DNA of 28,799 nt from an uncultured Oscillospiraceae bacterium (GCA_900764755.1 CAAFPE010000073.1:1-28799), one strand, 5' to 3'; numbered from the stretch's first letter, positions 6,798 to 14,748 are shown. Notes: generated by a model not told the origin, from the sequence alone. Numbers and translations are program-made.

Positions 6798-8039
6798 GTG
6801 AAACAGAGAGAAACACTGATCCGGAAGATCATCCCCGTGGAACTCTTCGATATGGCCGGGCTGGAGCACTGGCTGTCCGACATGGCGGCTCAGGGCCTCC
6901 ACCTGGTAAAGCTGAACCACGACACCGCCCGGTTCCGCCGGGGCGAGCCGGTCTCCGGCGTCCGCTTCGGGCTGGAGATCACCGGCGTTGCGGACATCGA
7001 CCAGGAGCGCAACGCCGCCTATCAGGAGGCGGGCTGGACCTATGTGACCACCCTCCGGAACCTGTATTATGTCTACCGAACGGAGCGGGCGGACACCCCG
7101 CCCCTCCACACCGACCCGGTGACTCAGAGCGAGACCCTCACCCCGCTGATCCGCCGCACCCGGCGCAGCCGTCTCTTCCTGACGCTGTGGCTTCTCTTCT
7201 GCTTCCGACCCACGCTGGTCAAGCTCATCACCCAGCCCTGGGTGATGGAGCAGTATGTGGTGCTGGAAACGGGAATGTTCCTCACCCTGTTGGTCCTGCT
7301 GGCCGACTGGGCCATTCTCTCCCTGCTGCCCAAGACGAACAGCTTGAAGCGCTGGAAGCGGATGCGGCGGCAGCTGGCCGACGGTGTTCCCCTGCGGGAG
7401 GGCCGCCGGGACCAGGTCCCCATTGTGGTGCTGAACTGGTGCGCCACCACCCTGCTCCTTGCCCTTCCCATTCTGGTGCTCCTGGGCAGTGCCCGGTCCG
7501 TTCACAAGCTGTCCGGCCCGGAGGAGTGGACCTTCCCCCATGTCACCCTGGAGCAGGCCTTCCATGGGGAGGCGGACATCACCCTGGACACCCCCCGGAT
7601 GATGACCCGGCATGACACCAGGACCGCCTCCCTCCTGTGCCCGGAGCAGTACGACTGGTGGAGCTCCGGTGAGGTCCGCTCCGATGGATACACCGGCGGG
7701 GCTATCGTCGCTGTGGACTTCTACCGCACCCGGACAGACTGGGCGGCGGAATGGCTGTTTTCCTCCCTGCTGGCGGAGGAGTCCCACGAGCCGGAGCGGT
7801 TCCGGAAAAACCAGGAGCAGTTCACCCACCCCACCGTCCTCACCGTCCGCCAGCCTCTCCAGACCGTAGACCACCCCGGCCTGGACCGGCTGGAATACAC
7901 GGCTCTGCAATACGACGACGCTCCCCCCAACCATATCTACCTGGGCCGCAGGGACTGTCAGGTCTTTCGCCTGCTCTGCCGGGGCGTCCCAGACCAGGCG
8001 GAATGTCTGGCGCTGTTCCTGGCCCAGCTGGACCCCTAA
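6798..8039 (+). CDS. DUF2812-type membrane protein C (413 aa)
   Basis: This protein is built like paralogue B. The cytosolic N-terminal domain has IRKIIPVELFDMAGLEHWL, MAAQGLHL, AAYQEAGWTYV and PLHTDP (~102-107). Three hydrophobic segments lie at ~125-140, ~155-178 and ~208-230. An extracytoplasmic C-terminal part of ~180 residues follows. The terminal motif is the most diverged of the five (LLCRGVPDQAECLALFLAQL), and the Tyr and the Asp-Leu pair conserved in the others are changed. The start is GTG 6798 with AAGGAGGT upstream. The stop codon TAA ends one base before an ATG at 8040, but the next gene's ribosome site lies beyond that ATG. The function is unknown. It is cotranscribed with padR and the other paralogues. 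Confidence 0.87.
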   Translation: MKQRETLIRKIIPVELFDMAGLEHWLSDMAAQGLHLVKLNHDTARFRRGEPVSGVRFGLEITGVADIDQERNAAYQEAGWTYVTTLRNLYYVYRTERADTPPLHTDPVTQSETLTPLIRRTRRSRLFLTLWLLFCFRPTLVKLITQPWVMEQYVVLETGMFLTLLVLLADWAILSLLPKTNSLKRWKRMRRQLADGVPLREGRRDQVPIVVLNWCATTLLLALPILVLLGSARSVHKLSGPEEWTFPHVTLEQAFHGEADITLDTPRMMTRHDTRTASLLCPEQYDWWSSGEVRSDGYTGGAIVAVDFYRTRTDWAAEWLFSSLLAEESHEPERFRKNQEQFTHPTVLTVRQPLQTVDHPGLDRLEYTALQYDDAPPNHIYLGRRDCQVFRLLCRGVPDQAECLALFLAQLDP

Positions 8040-8063
8040 ATGCTCAAAAGGAGGGCTCTTTCC

Positions 8064-9035
8064 ATGAAATATGTCAGAAAGATCACCCCTGCGCCCCTGT
8101 CGGACGCGGAGGCCCCAGAGCTCCACACCGATCCGGTGCTCCAGAGCCAGCGGTGGAAAAAGCTGTACCGCTCGGCCCGCCGGGGCTTTGTCTGGGACGC
8201 GGCCCTTCTCGTGTTGGTGGCTGTTCTGACCGCCCTCCTGCTGGCGGACACGCCCATCCTCCATCTGCTGACCACCTCCGCCGTCCCTCTGATCCTCTTT
8301 GGACTCTATCAGCTTTGCTCCCTGCCCGCCGCCTGGGCCGAGGTGCGGGACCTGTCCCGGCTGGTGCGCCGCCTGGAGGCGGGCGAGCCCATGGACCACC
8401 GCGCACCCTATCCCCGGCGGAGGCTCGTCCCCCTGCTGTCCTTCGCGCTGTGTGTGCTTCTGATCGTCCTGCTGGTCCTTCCCCGTTACATCCTGCCCTT
8501 CCTGGGGGGCGGCATGAGGCCTATCGGCGAAGTATCGGACTTCTCTCCCCTCTCTCTGGCGCAGGTGGAGGGCAAGGGCTACCGCCCTTATGAAATGGAA
8601 GATCCCGACCAATCGGACTACTTCCATTACAGCCGAAGGAACCACTATCTGCTGTGCTGGAACCAGTGGGAGGTATTTCAGGCCGGACAGGCGGACCTGG
8701 CCGGAAAGCTGAACTGGATGCAGATCGACTGGTACGACATCCCCGCCCCCCTGTCCTTCCTCTCCGCCCCTCTGGCGGACGAACTGCTGTCCAAGGCCAT
8801 GAAGCTGGATGAGGACATCTGGTGGACCGATCAGGAGGACGGGACCTGGCAGGTATCAAAGCATTCTGATCCCCGTGCGAATTTCTTATCCACAGCCCGA
8901 AAGGAGCGGACCCTGTTCCAGGCCGCGGCTGCCGCCACGGGCGACCGCGTTGTCCTGGTCCGCTACACCGGACACGGGGACCTGTCCGCGCATCTGGAGG
9001 ACATCATCCAAATGACAGAGGGCGGCGCATCCTGA
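8064..9035 (+). CDS. DUF2812-related membrane protein D lacking the cytosolic domain (323 aa)
   Basis: The start is ATG 8064, nine bases after GGAGG; the in-frame ATG at 8040 precedes the ribosome site and is unlikely. The N-terminus reads MKYVRKITPAPLSDAEAPEL and then HTDPVLQSQRW. The first ten residues match the RKI-P start of paralogues C and E, and EAPELHTDP matches the end of their N-terminal domain. About 80 residues between them are absent, including the PGLERWL and AGW motifs. The three helices (~43-61, ~67-88, ~121-140), the LAQVEGKGYRP segment and the terminal motif RYTGHGDLSAHLEDIIQM are kept. The reading frame is intact and the ribosome site is good, so this looks like a functional variant and not decay (inference). 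It is in the same operon; the function is unknown. Confidence 0.85.
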   Translation: MKYVRKITPAPLSDAEAPELHTDPVLQSQRWKKLYRSARRGFVWDAALLVLVAVLTALLLADTPILHLLTTSAVPLILFGLYQLCSLPAAWAEVRDLSRLVRRLEAGEPMDHRAPYPRRRLVPLLSFALCVLLIVLLVLPRYILPFLGGGMRPIGEVSDFSPLSLAQVEGKGYRPYEMEDPDQSDYFHYSRRNHYLLCWNQWEVFQAGQADLAGKLNWMQIDWYDIPAPLSFLSAPLADELLSKAMKLDEDIWWTDQEDGTWQVSKHSDPRANFLSTARKERTLFQAAAAATGDRVVLVRYTGHGDLSAHLEDIIQMTEGGAS

Positions 9036-9079
9036 ATGGCCGTTTTCTTCCGCGATATGACTGATTGGGAGTGAGTTTT

Positions 9080-10369
9080 ATGTCAGTGATCCGAAAAATC
9101 ATCCCCGTCTCTCTGTACGACATCCCCGGGCTGGAGCGCTGGCTGGAGGAGCAGGCCAGCCAGGGGTTGTTCCCCTCCAGCCTGGGCTCCTGGGCTGTCT
9201 TTGAGGAGCGGGACGTCCCCGGCGTCCGCTTCCGGCTGGACCCCTTTGCCAACCGGGCCGGCGAGGGGTTGGAGCCTACCCCGGAAAAGCTGGAGCTGTA
9301 CCGGGCTGCCGGGTGGGAGTATGCCTTCCGGGTGGGCCGGGCCTATTTCCTGTTCTACACCACGGACCCACAGGCCCCCGAGCTGTTTTCCGACTATCAG
9401 AGCCAGGGGCTGTCCCTGGACCGGCTGGTCCACGGCCTGCGCTCCTACCGGAGGCGGAAGGCCGTGCTGTGGGTCCTGCTGGGCGTCCTGTTCCTGGCCG
9501 CCCTGTTCCTGGGCCATTCATACGACGTACAGCCGGACCATTTTGTCCGCCTGCCCCTGATCCTGCTTTACTCCTTCGATCCGATTCTCCTGCTCTTTCT
9601 GGCCGGTATGTTCTTCTATTCTCTCCCCATCGACCGCCGGGACCGCAAGACCCTGTTCGCCACCTACAACGCCCTGAAGGAGGGGCTTCCGCCGCCCCCG
9701 TCGCCGGGCCCCAGCAGGCGGATCGTCCGGAAAAATATCGCCGCGCTGGTGCTGAGCCCTATTTTAGTGGCGATTGTTCTGTACAATCAGTTTGGTGACA
9801 GCCGGCTGACCCTCCGACCGGTGGAGGAGTTTACAGCCCCCTATATCTCTCTGTATGATCTGGAGCAGGTCCCCCTGGGCCCCTATGAGACCATATACCG
9901 GAACAACTCCGGGCTGAACAGCGAAAATGTGGCCCGCCGGTCCTTCTCCCTGCTGGCCCCAGTGTGGTATGAGGTCAGCCAGGATCTGGACGCCCTCCAG
10001 CCGGGGCGAAAGCCGTCCACCTTTTCCCCCGATCCCCACGGGGGCGAGTACACCTACTCCCCCCATTTGGACATGACCTATTTCCACACCCTCCCAATTT
10101 TAGCCCGGCCGGTGGCGCGGGCCCAGCTGGACAGCTACCGCCTGGTCAACCTGTACTGGAGCTATGAGGAGGTGGACTGGCCGAGCGCCGACTTTGTCAT
10201 CCTGGCCACTGCAGAGGGGAAACCCTGGCAGATGGCGGCGGTGGGCCGGGGCGGCCGGGTGGCGGTATACCAGTACGCCGGGGTGGAGAAGCTGGCCGAC
10301 CACCTGGAGCTGCTGGCCAACCTTGTGGCCGGACCGGAGCAGCGCGCTCTCCATGTCCATCAGACCTGA
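9080..10369 (+). CDS. DUF2812-type membrane protein E (429 aa)
   Basis: This is the last gene of the PadR operon and the longest paralogue. The cytosolic domain starts VIRKIIPVSLYDIPGLERWL, with EEQASQGLF and ELYRAAGWEYAF. Hydrophobic helices lie at ~128-145, ~157-181 and ~219-236. The outer domain begins LYDLEQVPLGPYE and ends VYQYAGVEKLADHLELLANL, a diverged form of the terminal motif. I take ATG 9080 as the start, with GGGAG about eight bases upstream; a TTG at 9065 would overlap that site. The ribosome site is weaker than those of the other four genes, so lower translation is possible. It lies 44 bp after gene D and is followed by a strong terminator. The function is unknown. Confidence 0.88.
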   Translation: MSVIRKIIPVSLYDIPGLERWLEEQASQGLFPSSLGSWAVFEERDVPGVRFRLDPFANRAGEGLEPTPEKLELYRAAGWEYAFRVGRAYFLFYTTDPQAPELFSDYQSQGLSLDRLVHGLRSYRRRKAVLWVLLGVLFLAALFLGHSYDVQPDHFVRLPLILLYSFDPILLLFLAGMFFYSLPIDRRDRKTLFATYNALKEGLPPPPSPGPSRRIVRKNIAALVLSPILVAIVLYNQFGDSRLTLRPVEEFTAPYISLYDLEQVPLGPYETIYRNNSGLNSENVARRSFSLLAPVWYEVSQDLDALQPGRKPSTFSPDPHGGEYTYSPHLDMTYFHTLPILARPVARAQLDSYRLVNLYWSYEEVDWPSADFVILATAEGKPWQMAAVGRGGRVAVYQYAGVEKLADHLELLANLVAGPEQRALHVHQT

Positions 10370-10427
10370 GCCATTCCTCCCGGTCCGGCGGGTGCTGTAC
10401 AGCACATTACTGGTCTGCAACAGGCCC

Positions 10428-10474
10428 ATGCATCAAAAAAACCCCCCGCCAGACGGGTGGTTTTTTTGATGCAT
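10428..10474. terminator. Bidirectional terminator between DUF2812 operon and guaB
   Basis: A 16-bp perfect outer stem (ATGCATCAAAAAAACC and its complement) encloses a C-rich/G-rich inner stem with loop around CCAGAC. The A7/T7 tracts in the arms supply a T-run on either strand, so it can stop transcripts from both the plus operon and the minus-strand guaB. Confidence 0.92.
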
Positions 10475-10477
10475 AAA

Positions 10478-10503
10478 GCAGCCTCCCCAGGCGGGGAGGC
10501 TGC
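10478..10503 (-). terminator. GC-rich hairpin downstream of guaB
   Basis: A perfect 11-bp stem (GCAGCCTCCCC/GGGGAGGCTGC) with a four-base loop lies 14 bp after the guaB stop. Only TTT follows on the minus strand, so it probably stabilises the guaB 3' end or works together with the adjacent T-rich terminator. Confidence 0.6.
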
Positions 10504-10517
10504 AAAATCGCTTCGGA

Positions 10518-11993
10518 TCAGTCGGGGCTAATGGTGTAGTTGGGGGCTTCCTTGGTGATATAGATGTCGTGGGGATGGGACTCCCGGAGTCCGGCGGCAG
10601 TGATCTGTATAAACTGGGCGTTCTGCTGCAGCTCGTCCACCGTGTGGCAGCCGCAGTAGCCCATGCCGGCCTTCAGGCCGCCCATCAGCTGATAGATGGT
10701 GTCGCTGGCCAGTCCCTTGTAAGGCACGCGGCCCTCCACGCCCTCGGGGACCAGCTTCTTATTGCTCTCCTGGAAGTAGCGGTCCTTGGAGCCGTGGTTC
10801 ATAGCGGCCAGGGAGCCCATGCCGCGGTAGGTCTTGAACTGGCGGCCCTGATAGATCTCAGTGTCGCCGGGGGACTCCTCACAGCCGGCCAGCAGGGAGC
10901 CGATCATCACCACGTTGCCGCCGGCGGCAATGGCCTTGACGATGTCGCCGGAGAACTTCACGCCGCCGTCGGCGATGATGGGCACACCGTACTCGGCGGC
11001 CACCCGGGCCGCGTCATAGATAGCCGTCACCTGGGGCACGCCGATGCCGGCTACCACACGGGTGGTGCAGATGGAGCCGGGGCCGATGCCCACCTTGACG
11101 CAGTCGGCGCCCGCCTCGATCAGGGCACGGGTACCCTCTGGGGTGGCCACATTGCCGGCGATCAGCTGTACGTCGGGGTAGAGGGCCTTGATGCGCTTGA
11201 CAGTCTCCAGCACGTTCTGGGTGTGGCCGTGGGCGGAGTCCAGGCCCAGCACGTCCACGCCGGCCTCCACCAGGGCGGCCACGCGGTCCAGCACATCGGC
11301 AGTGGCGCCGATGGCGGCGCCCACCAGCAGGCGGCCCTTCTCATCACGGGCAGAATTGGGGTACACCTCGGCCTTTTCGATGTCCTTGATGGTGATGAGG
11401 CCCTTCAGGTGGAAATCCTCGTCCACAATGGGCAGCTTCTCCACCTTGTGGCGGCGGAGGATCTCCTTGGCCTCGGCCAGGGTGGTGCCCTCGGGGGCGG
11501 TGACCAGGTTCTCCTTGGTCATCACGTTGTCGATGAGCTGGCTCATATCGGTCTCAAACTTCATATCACGGTTGGTGATAATGCCGATGAGTTTGCCATT
11601 GTCGCAGATGGGCACGCCGGAGATGCGGAACTTGGCCATCAGCTCATCCGCCTCCGCCAGAGTGTGGCCGGGGGCCAGCCAGAAGGGATTTGTAATGACC
11701 CCGTTCTCCGAGCGCTTGACCATATCCACCTGCTCGGCCTGCTGGCTGATGGACATATTCTTGTGGATGATCCCGATCCCGCCCTCACGGGCGATGGCGA
11801 TGGCCATGCGGTACTCAGTCACGGTATCCATAGCGGCGCTGATCAGCGGGATATTCAGACGGATCTTCTTCGTCAGCTGGGTGTGCAGGTCCACGTCGGC
11901 AGGCAGAACATCGCTGGCCGCGGGGATCAGCAGAACATCGTCAAAGGTGAGCCCCTGCTTGAGGAACTTCTGTGCGGCATCCTGGTTGACCAT
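10518..11993 (-). CDS. guaB: IMP dehydrogenase
   Basis: The enzyme oxidises IMP to XMP with NAD+, the committed step of GMP synthesis, in the cytosol. The TIM barrel starts at TFDDVLLIPAASDVLP. Two CBS domains are inserted at ~95-205 (ISGVPICDNGKLIGIITNRD; VEKLPIVDEDFHLKGLITIKD). The barrel resumes with LGLDSAHGHTQNV, and the catalytic loop GPGSICTTRVV has the active-site Cys at ~309. The flap region YRGMGSLAAM and the C-terminal GLKAGMGYCG are present. The length of 491 aa is typical. The ATG is preceded by AAGGAG at nine bases. It stands alone behind its own promoter (12076-12105), which overlaps the 3' end of the thioesterase gene. Nothing unusual is seen in the coding sequence. Confidence 0.98.
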   Translation of the reverse strand: MVNQDAAQKFLKQGLTFDDVLLIPAASDVLPADVDLHTQLTKKIRLNIPLISAAMDTVTEYRMAIAIAREGGIGIIHKNMSISQQAEQVDMVKRSENGVITNPFWLAPGHTLAEADELMAKFRISGVPICDNGKLIGIITNRDMKFETDMSQLIDNVMTKENLVTAPEGTTLAEAKEILRRHKVEKLPIVDEDFHLKGLITIKDIEKAEVYPNSARDEKGRLLVGAAIGATADVLDRVAALVEAGVDVLGLDSAHGHTQNVLETVKRIKALYPDVQLIAGNVATPEGTRALIEAGADCVKVGIGPGSICTTRVVAGIGVPQVTAIYDAARVAAEYGVPIIADGGVKFSGDIVKAIAAGGNVVMIGSLLAGCEESPGDTEIYQGRQFKTYRGMGSLAAMNHGSKDRYFQESNKKLVPEGVEGRVPYKGLASDTIYQLMGGLKAGMGYCGCHTVDELQQNAQFIQITAAGLRESHPHDIYITKEAPNYTISPD

Positions 11994-12017
11994 AAGCTAC
12001 AACTCCTTTTCCTTCCA

Positions 12018-12033
12018 CCCGCGCAGGCGCGGG
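12018..12033 (-). other. Hairpin in the guaB 5' leader
   Basis: CCCGCGC/GCGCGGG is a perfect palindrome with a very short loop, 25 bases before the guaB ATG. It may stabilise the leader RNA. It does not cover the ribosome site and is not followed by a T-run, and I see no purine riboswitch around it. Confidence 0.4.
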
Positions 12034-12075
12034 CCCATGTAAAACGGTACATCACATAATGAAGTATGATATTTT

Positions 12076-12105
12076 ATTCTACCCCGGCCCTCTCCCCTTT
12101 GTCAA
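12076..12105 (-). promoter_or_regulatory. Promoter of guaB, overlapping the thioesterase stop codon
   Basis: TTGACA (12100-12105) and TAGAAT (12076-12081) are separated by 18 bp on the minus strand. The -35 contains the thioesterase stop codon TGA (12102-12104). Transcription would begin near 12069, giving a leader of about 75 bases. Confidence 0.72.
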
Positions 12106-12845
12106 GGAAGCTCTTTGCTGAAAATCAGGGCCGCTTCAAAGCGGGATTTGCCGTGTTCGTCCATACCGCGGACAAAGCGGGTCTCACCATCCTGTCCGGC
12201 CATCAGGCGCAGTTCCTCCCCCGGCCTGCACTCCGCCAGATAGCCGATCTGGAGCTGGGAGAGGAAGGTCCCCGCCTCCAGCTTCTCCATCTCCAGGGCG
12301 TCGCAGGCGAAGTCCGCATACCGGGTATTGTTCACATGGCCGTTGATGTCGGTGTCGCTGTACCGGGTGCGGCGGCGGTCCGCCTCCCGCAGATCATCAG
12401 GAAGGCGCAGCTTGGACAGCTTTCTGTCCTTGCACCGCTCTCCTCCGCCGGTGTTGTCCAGTTCCCGGATGTCGGACAGGCGCAGCAGCTGCCGGTCGGA
12501 CTGCCGGGCCAGCACCCAGGCGGAGACGCACTCCCCCACCGGCTCCCGCCCCACATACAGGTCGTAGTCCCGGTACAGAGTGGCCGCCCGGCCGCCCCGG
12601 TGCCAGGTGCGGATGGTCAACTCCTCCTCCCACCGCAGGGGCCGCTCCAGGCGGTACCACACCCGGGTGAGCATCCAGAACGCGCCGTGCTCCCGGGTGA
12701 TGACATCCCGGGAGAAGCCGCCGTGCTCTGCGGCCTGGGTGGCTGCCTCCTGAAGGTGTCCCAGCAGGGCCGAGGCCTTGCAGACCCCCTTCCCATCCAC
12801 ATCCCGGGAATCGATGGGCAGGGTCATCTCATACCACAGGCTCAT
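12102..12845 (-). CDS. Acyl-ACP thioesterase
   Basis: The enzyme releases free fatty acids from acyl-carrier protein (FatA/FatB superfamily; double hot-dog fold). The N-terminal hot-dog includes the helix LLGHLQEAATQAAEHGG and WMLTRVWYRLERPLRW. The second carries YSDTDINGHVNNTRYADF, with the Asp-x-Asn-x-His signature (D166, N168, H170) of the active site. The length of 247 aa is usual for bacterial members. It overlaps the upstream zinc-knuckle gene by ATGA, so both are translated together. The guaB promoter lies inside its last bases. The physiological substrate length cannot be read from the sequence. Confidence 0.92.
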   Translation of the reverse strand: MSLWYEMTLPIDSRDVDGKGVCKASALLGHLQEAATQAAEHGGFSRDVITREHGAFWMLTRVWYRLERPLRWEEELTIRTWHRGGRAATLYRDYDLYVGREPVGECVSAWVLARQSDRQLLRLSDIRELDNTGGGERCKDRKLSKLRLPDDLREADRRRTRYSDTDINGHVNNTRYADFACDALEMEKLEAGTFLSQLQIGYLAECRPGEELRLMAGQDGETRFVRGMDEHGKSRFEAALIFSKELP

Positions 12846-13465
12846 GTACCCGCCCTCCCCCGGATCAGCAGGCTGGTCTTACAGCACAGGTCGTCGATGT
12901 CGTCCGCAGTGGCGGCTGGAATGCGCATCTCCGCGCCGCACTGGCCGCACACCAGATCCACCGAGCTGTAATTCACCCGGAAGGTCCATGCTTTGGACCC
13001 GCAGGCGCAGGAGACTCCTCCCCGGGCGGCGATGTCCCGCAGCTCGGACAGGATCTCCTCCATCACCATGGGGTCCAGGAAGGGGGGGCGCTCCTCCTCC
13101 GGATCAGGGGCCTGGTCCAGCTTGTCCACCGCCTGCTCCAGGCGGGCGGTGGCGGCGTACACCGGCCCCTCCTCCCCCACATAGCAGCAGTCCAGGCCGG
13201 AGGCTGTGCAGGAGAAGGCCAGGGCCCGCTCCCGCAGGAAGGCATGGGAGGGGCAGGACACCAGGTGCTCCCGGCCGCAGTAGACGCACGGGACGCTCAG
13301 GCGCACCCGCTGTGGCATAAACTCCACCGACAGCTCCGACTTGCCGCAGGGGCATTTGATGTGGGCCGGTGCGGCGGCCAGGGCAAACACGTCCCGCTCC
13401 ACGATCACCGACTGGCGGCAGCGGGGACAGATATAGGACAAAAATCTGGTTTTCTCTGTTGACAT
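12842..13465 (-). CDS. Multi-zinc-knuckle protein of unknown function
   Basis: The predicted soluble protein has 207 aa and several Cys pairs that could bind zinc: C13-x2-C16 with C38-x-C40, C60-x2-C63 with C71, and C153-x-C155 with C173-x2-C176. A charged region with an acidic stretch (DPEEERPPF) links the two halves, and a Cys-Cys pair lies near the C-terminus (DDLCCKTSLL). I recognise no named family. Similar CxxC architecture occurs in zinc ribbons that bind nucleic acid or hold a structural metal. The ATG at 13465 is chosen because GGAGG lies 11 bases before it. In-frame codons upstream encode a Pro/Gly/Arg-rich stretch unlike the rest. It is translationally coupled to the thioesterase and divergent from the ATPase gene. 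Confidence 0.8.
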   Translation of the reverse strand: MSTEKTRFLSYICPRCRQSVIVERDVFALAAAPAHIKCPCGKSELSVEFMPQRVRLSVPCVYCGREHLVSCPSHAFLRERALAFSCTASGLDCCYVGEEGPVYAATARLEQAVDKLDQAPDPEEERPPFLDPMVMEEILSELRDIAARGGVSCACGSKAWTFRVNYSSVDLVCGQCGAEMRIPAATADDIDDLCCKTSLLIRGRAGT

Positions 13466-13528
13466 AGGGGCTCTTTCCTCCGTCCTGGGCGTTCCGGCAG
13501 ATTGGTTCCGGCCCGCGGGGTTTTCTTC

Positions 13529-13534
13529 ATTATA
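13529..13534 (-). promoter_or_regulatory. Possible -10 for the zinc-knuckle/thioesterase operon
   Basis: A perfect TATAAT lies about 63 bases before the zinc-knuckle start codon. The matching -35 is poor (TGTTCA at 17 bp or GTTCAA at 16 bp), so this is a moderate-confidence call. Confidence 0.4.
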
Positions 13535-13649
13535 CTCCCATTTTCCCCGGTTGAACAGCCCCGAAGCCCGGATTTTCCCGCTTCGCCGCACCCCTGCCCC
13601 CGGCGGCGCATAGTCTGAGGCAGATTTGAAGGATTTGGAGGGTCCATTT

Positions 13650-14735
13650 ATGGCTGCATCCCACGAGATTCAATATTTTCTTGGGGCGAATTCCCCCACC
13701 GGCTTCTATTCCCTGTACTCCGAGCTGCTTCCACCTGAGACGGCCAACGCCATCTATATCCTCAAGGGCGGGCCGGGATGCGGCAAGTCCACCCTGATGC
13801 GCCGGGTGGCCCAGCGGGCCGCCCAGGCCGGTGAGACGGTGGAGTACATCCTCTGCTCCGGGGATCCGGACTCCCTGGACGCCGTGGTCCTCCCCCGCCT
13901 GGGGGCCGCTCTGGTGGACGGCACCGCACCCCATGTGGTGGAGCCCAAGTATCCCGGGGCGGTGGAGCAGTACGTCAACCTGGGGGACTGCTATGACCGG
14001 GCGGGCCTGCGGGCCATCCGGAGCGAGATTTTGACGTGCATGGACGGCTACAAGGAGCACTATCAGCGGGCCTACCGCTGTCTGGACGCCGCCGCTGAGA
14101 TCCAGACCGACGTCCGCGCCATGCTGGTCACCCCCGCTCTGGAGGAGAAGCTGGCCGCCCGCGCCCACGGGATCCTCTCCCGGGAGCTGAAGCCCAAGCG
14201 CTCCGCCCCCTCCGGCCAGGTGAAGCAGCGGTTCCTGGACGCCGTCTCCCACAAGGGACTCATCACTCTGTTCCAGACAGCCTGCGCCCAGTGCACCCGG
14301 ATCTACGAGCTGTCCGACCGCTACGGCCTGGCCCACCTGCTGCTCACCCACCTGCTGGCCGGCGGGGTCATGGGGGGCTATGACGTGGTGGCCTGTCCGG
14401 ACCCTATGGCCCCGGACCGGCTCTCCCACCTTTTGGTCCCGGAACTGGGCCTGGCCTTTCTCTCCGCCTCCCCTGCCCGGCCCTTCCCGGGACGGCCCAG
14501 CCGGCGGCTTCGGCTGGATGCCATGGTGGACCGGGACCTTCTGCGCCGGAGCCGCGCCCGGCTCCGCTTTGCCCAAAAGGTCTCCTCCGCCCTCACCAGC
14601 GAGGCCGTGGAGTCCCTGGCCCAGGCCAAGGCCATGCATGACGGACTGGAGGCCCTGTACAACCCCTATGTGGACTTTGCCCGGGTGCAGGAGATGGCAG
14701 ACCACATCGCGGAAGAAATACTCATACTGGCCTGA
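13650..14735 (+). CDS. PRK06851-like P-loop ATPase with internal duplication
   Basis: The 361-aa protein begins MAASHEIQYFLGANSPTGFY and has a Walker A motif GGPGCGKST (residues 40-48) after the strand AIYILK. Next comes EYILCSGDPDSLDAVVLPRL, then LVDGTAPHVVEP. These features match, from memory, the PRK06851 family of Firmicutes ATPases of unknown function. The second half repeats the fold: RIYELSDRYGLAHLLLTHLL (from ~217) aligns with the P-loop region, and YDVVACPDPMAPDRLSHLLV with the following segment. The second nucleotide-binding loop has lost GxxGxGKST. The start at 13650 is supported by GGAGGG, seven bases upstream; the in-frame TTG at 13626 precedes that site. It is transcribed alone and divergent from the zinc-knuckle operon. 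Confidence 0.88.
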   Translation: MAASHEIQYFLGANSPTGFYSLYSELLPPETANAIYILKGGPGCGKSTLMRRVAQRAAQAGETVEYILCSGDPDSLDAVVLPRLGAALVDGTAPHVVEPKYPGAVEQYVNLGDCYDRAGLRAIRSEILTCMDGYKEHYQRAYRCLDAAAEIQTDVRAMLVTPALEEKLAARAHGILSRELKPKRSAPSGQVKQRFLDAVSHKGLITLFQTACAQCTRIYELSDRYGLAHLLLTHLLAGGVMGGYDVVACPDPMAPDRLSHLLVPELGLAFLSASPARPFPGRPSRRLRLDAMVDRDLLRRSRARLRFAQKVSSALTSEAVESLAQAKAMHDGLEALYNPYVDFARVQEMADHIAEEILILA

Positions 14736-14748
14736 TGGGCAAAACGCC

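Noticed and set aside
6696..8645. 649-codon minus-strand open frame opposite DUF2812 genes B-D
   Set aside because: It has no domain and a Gln/Gly/Pro-rich shadow composition, while the plus-strand frames have ribosome sites and mutual homology.
10569..12059. Long plus-strand open frame opposite guaB
   Set aside because: It is low-complexity His/Gly/Ala-rich antisense sequence; IMP dehydrogenase on the minus strand explains the region.
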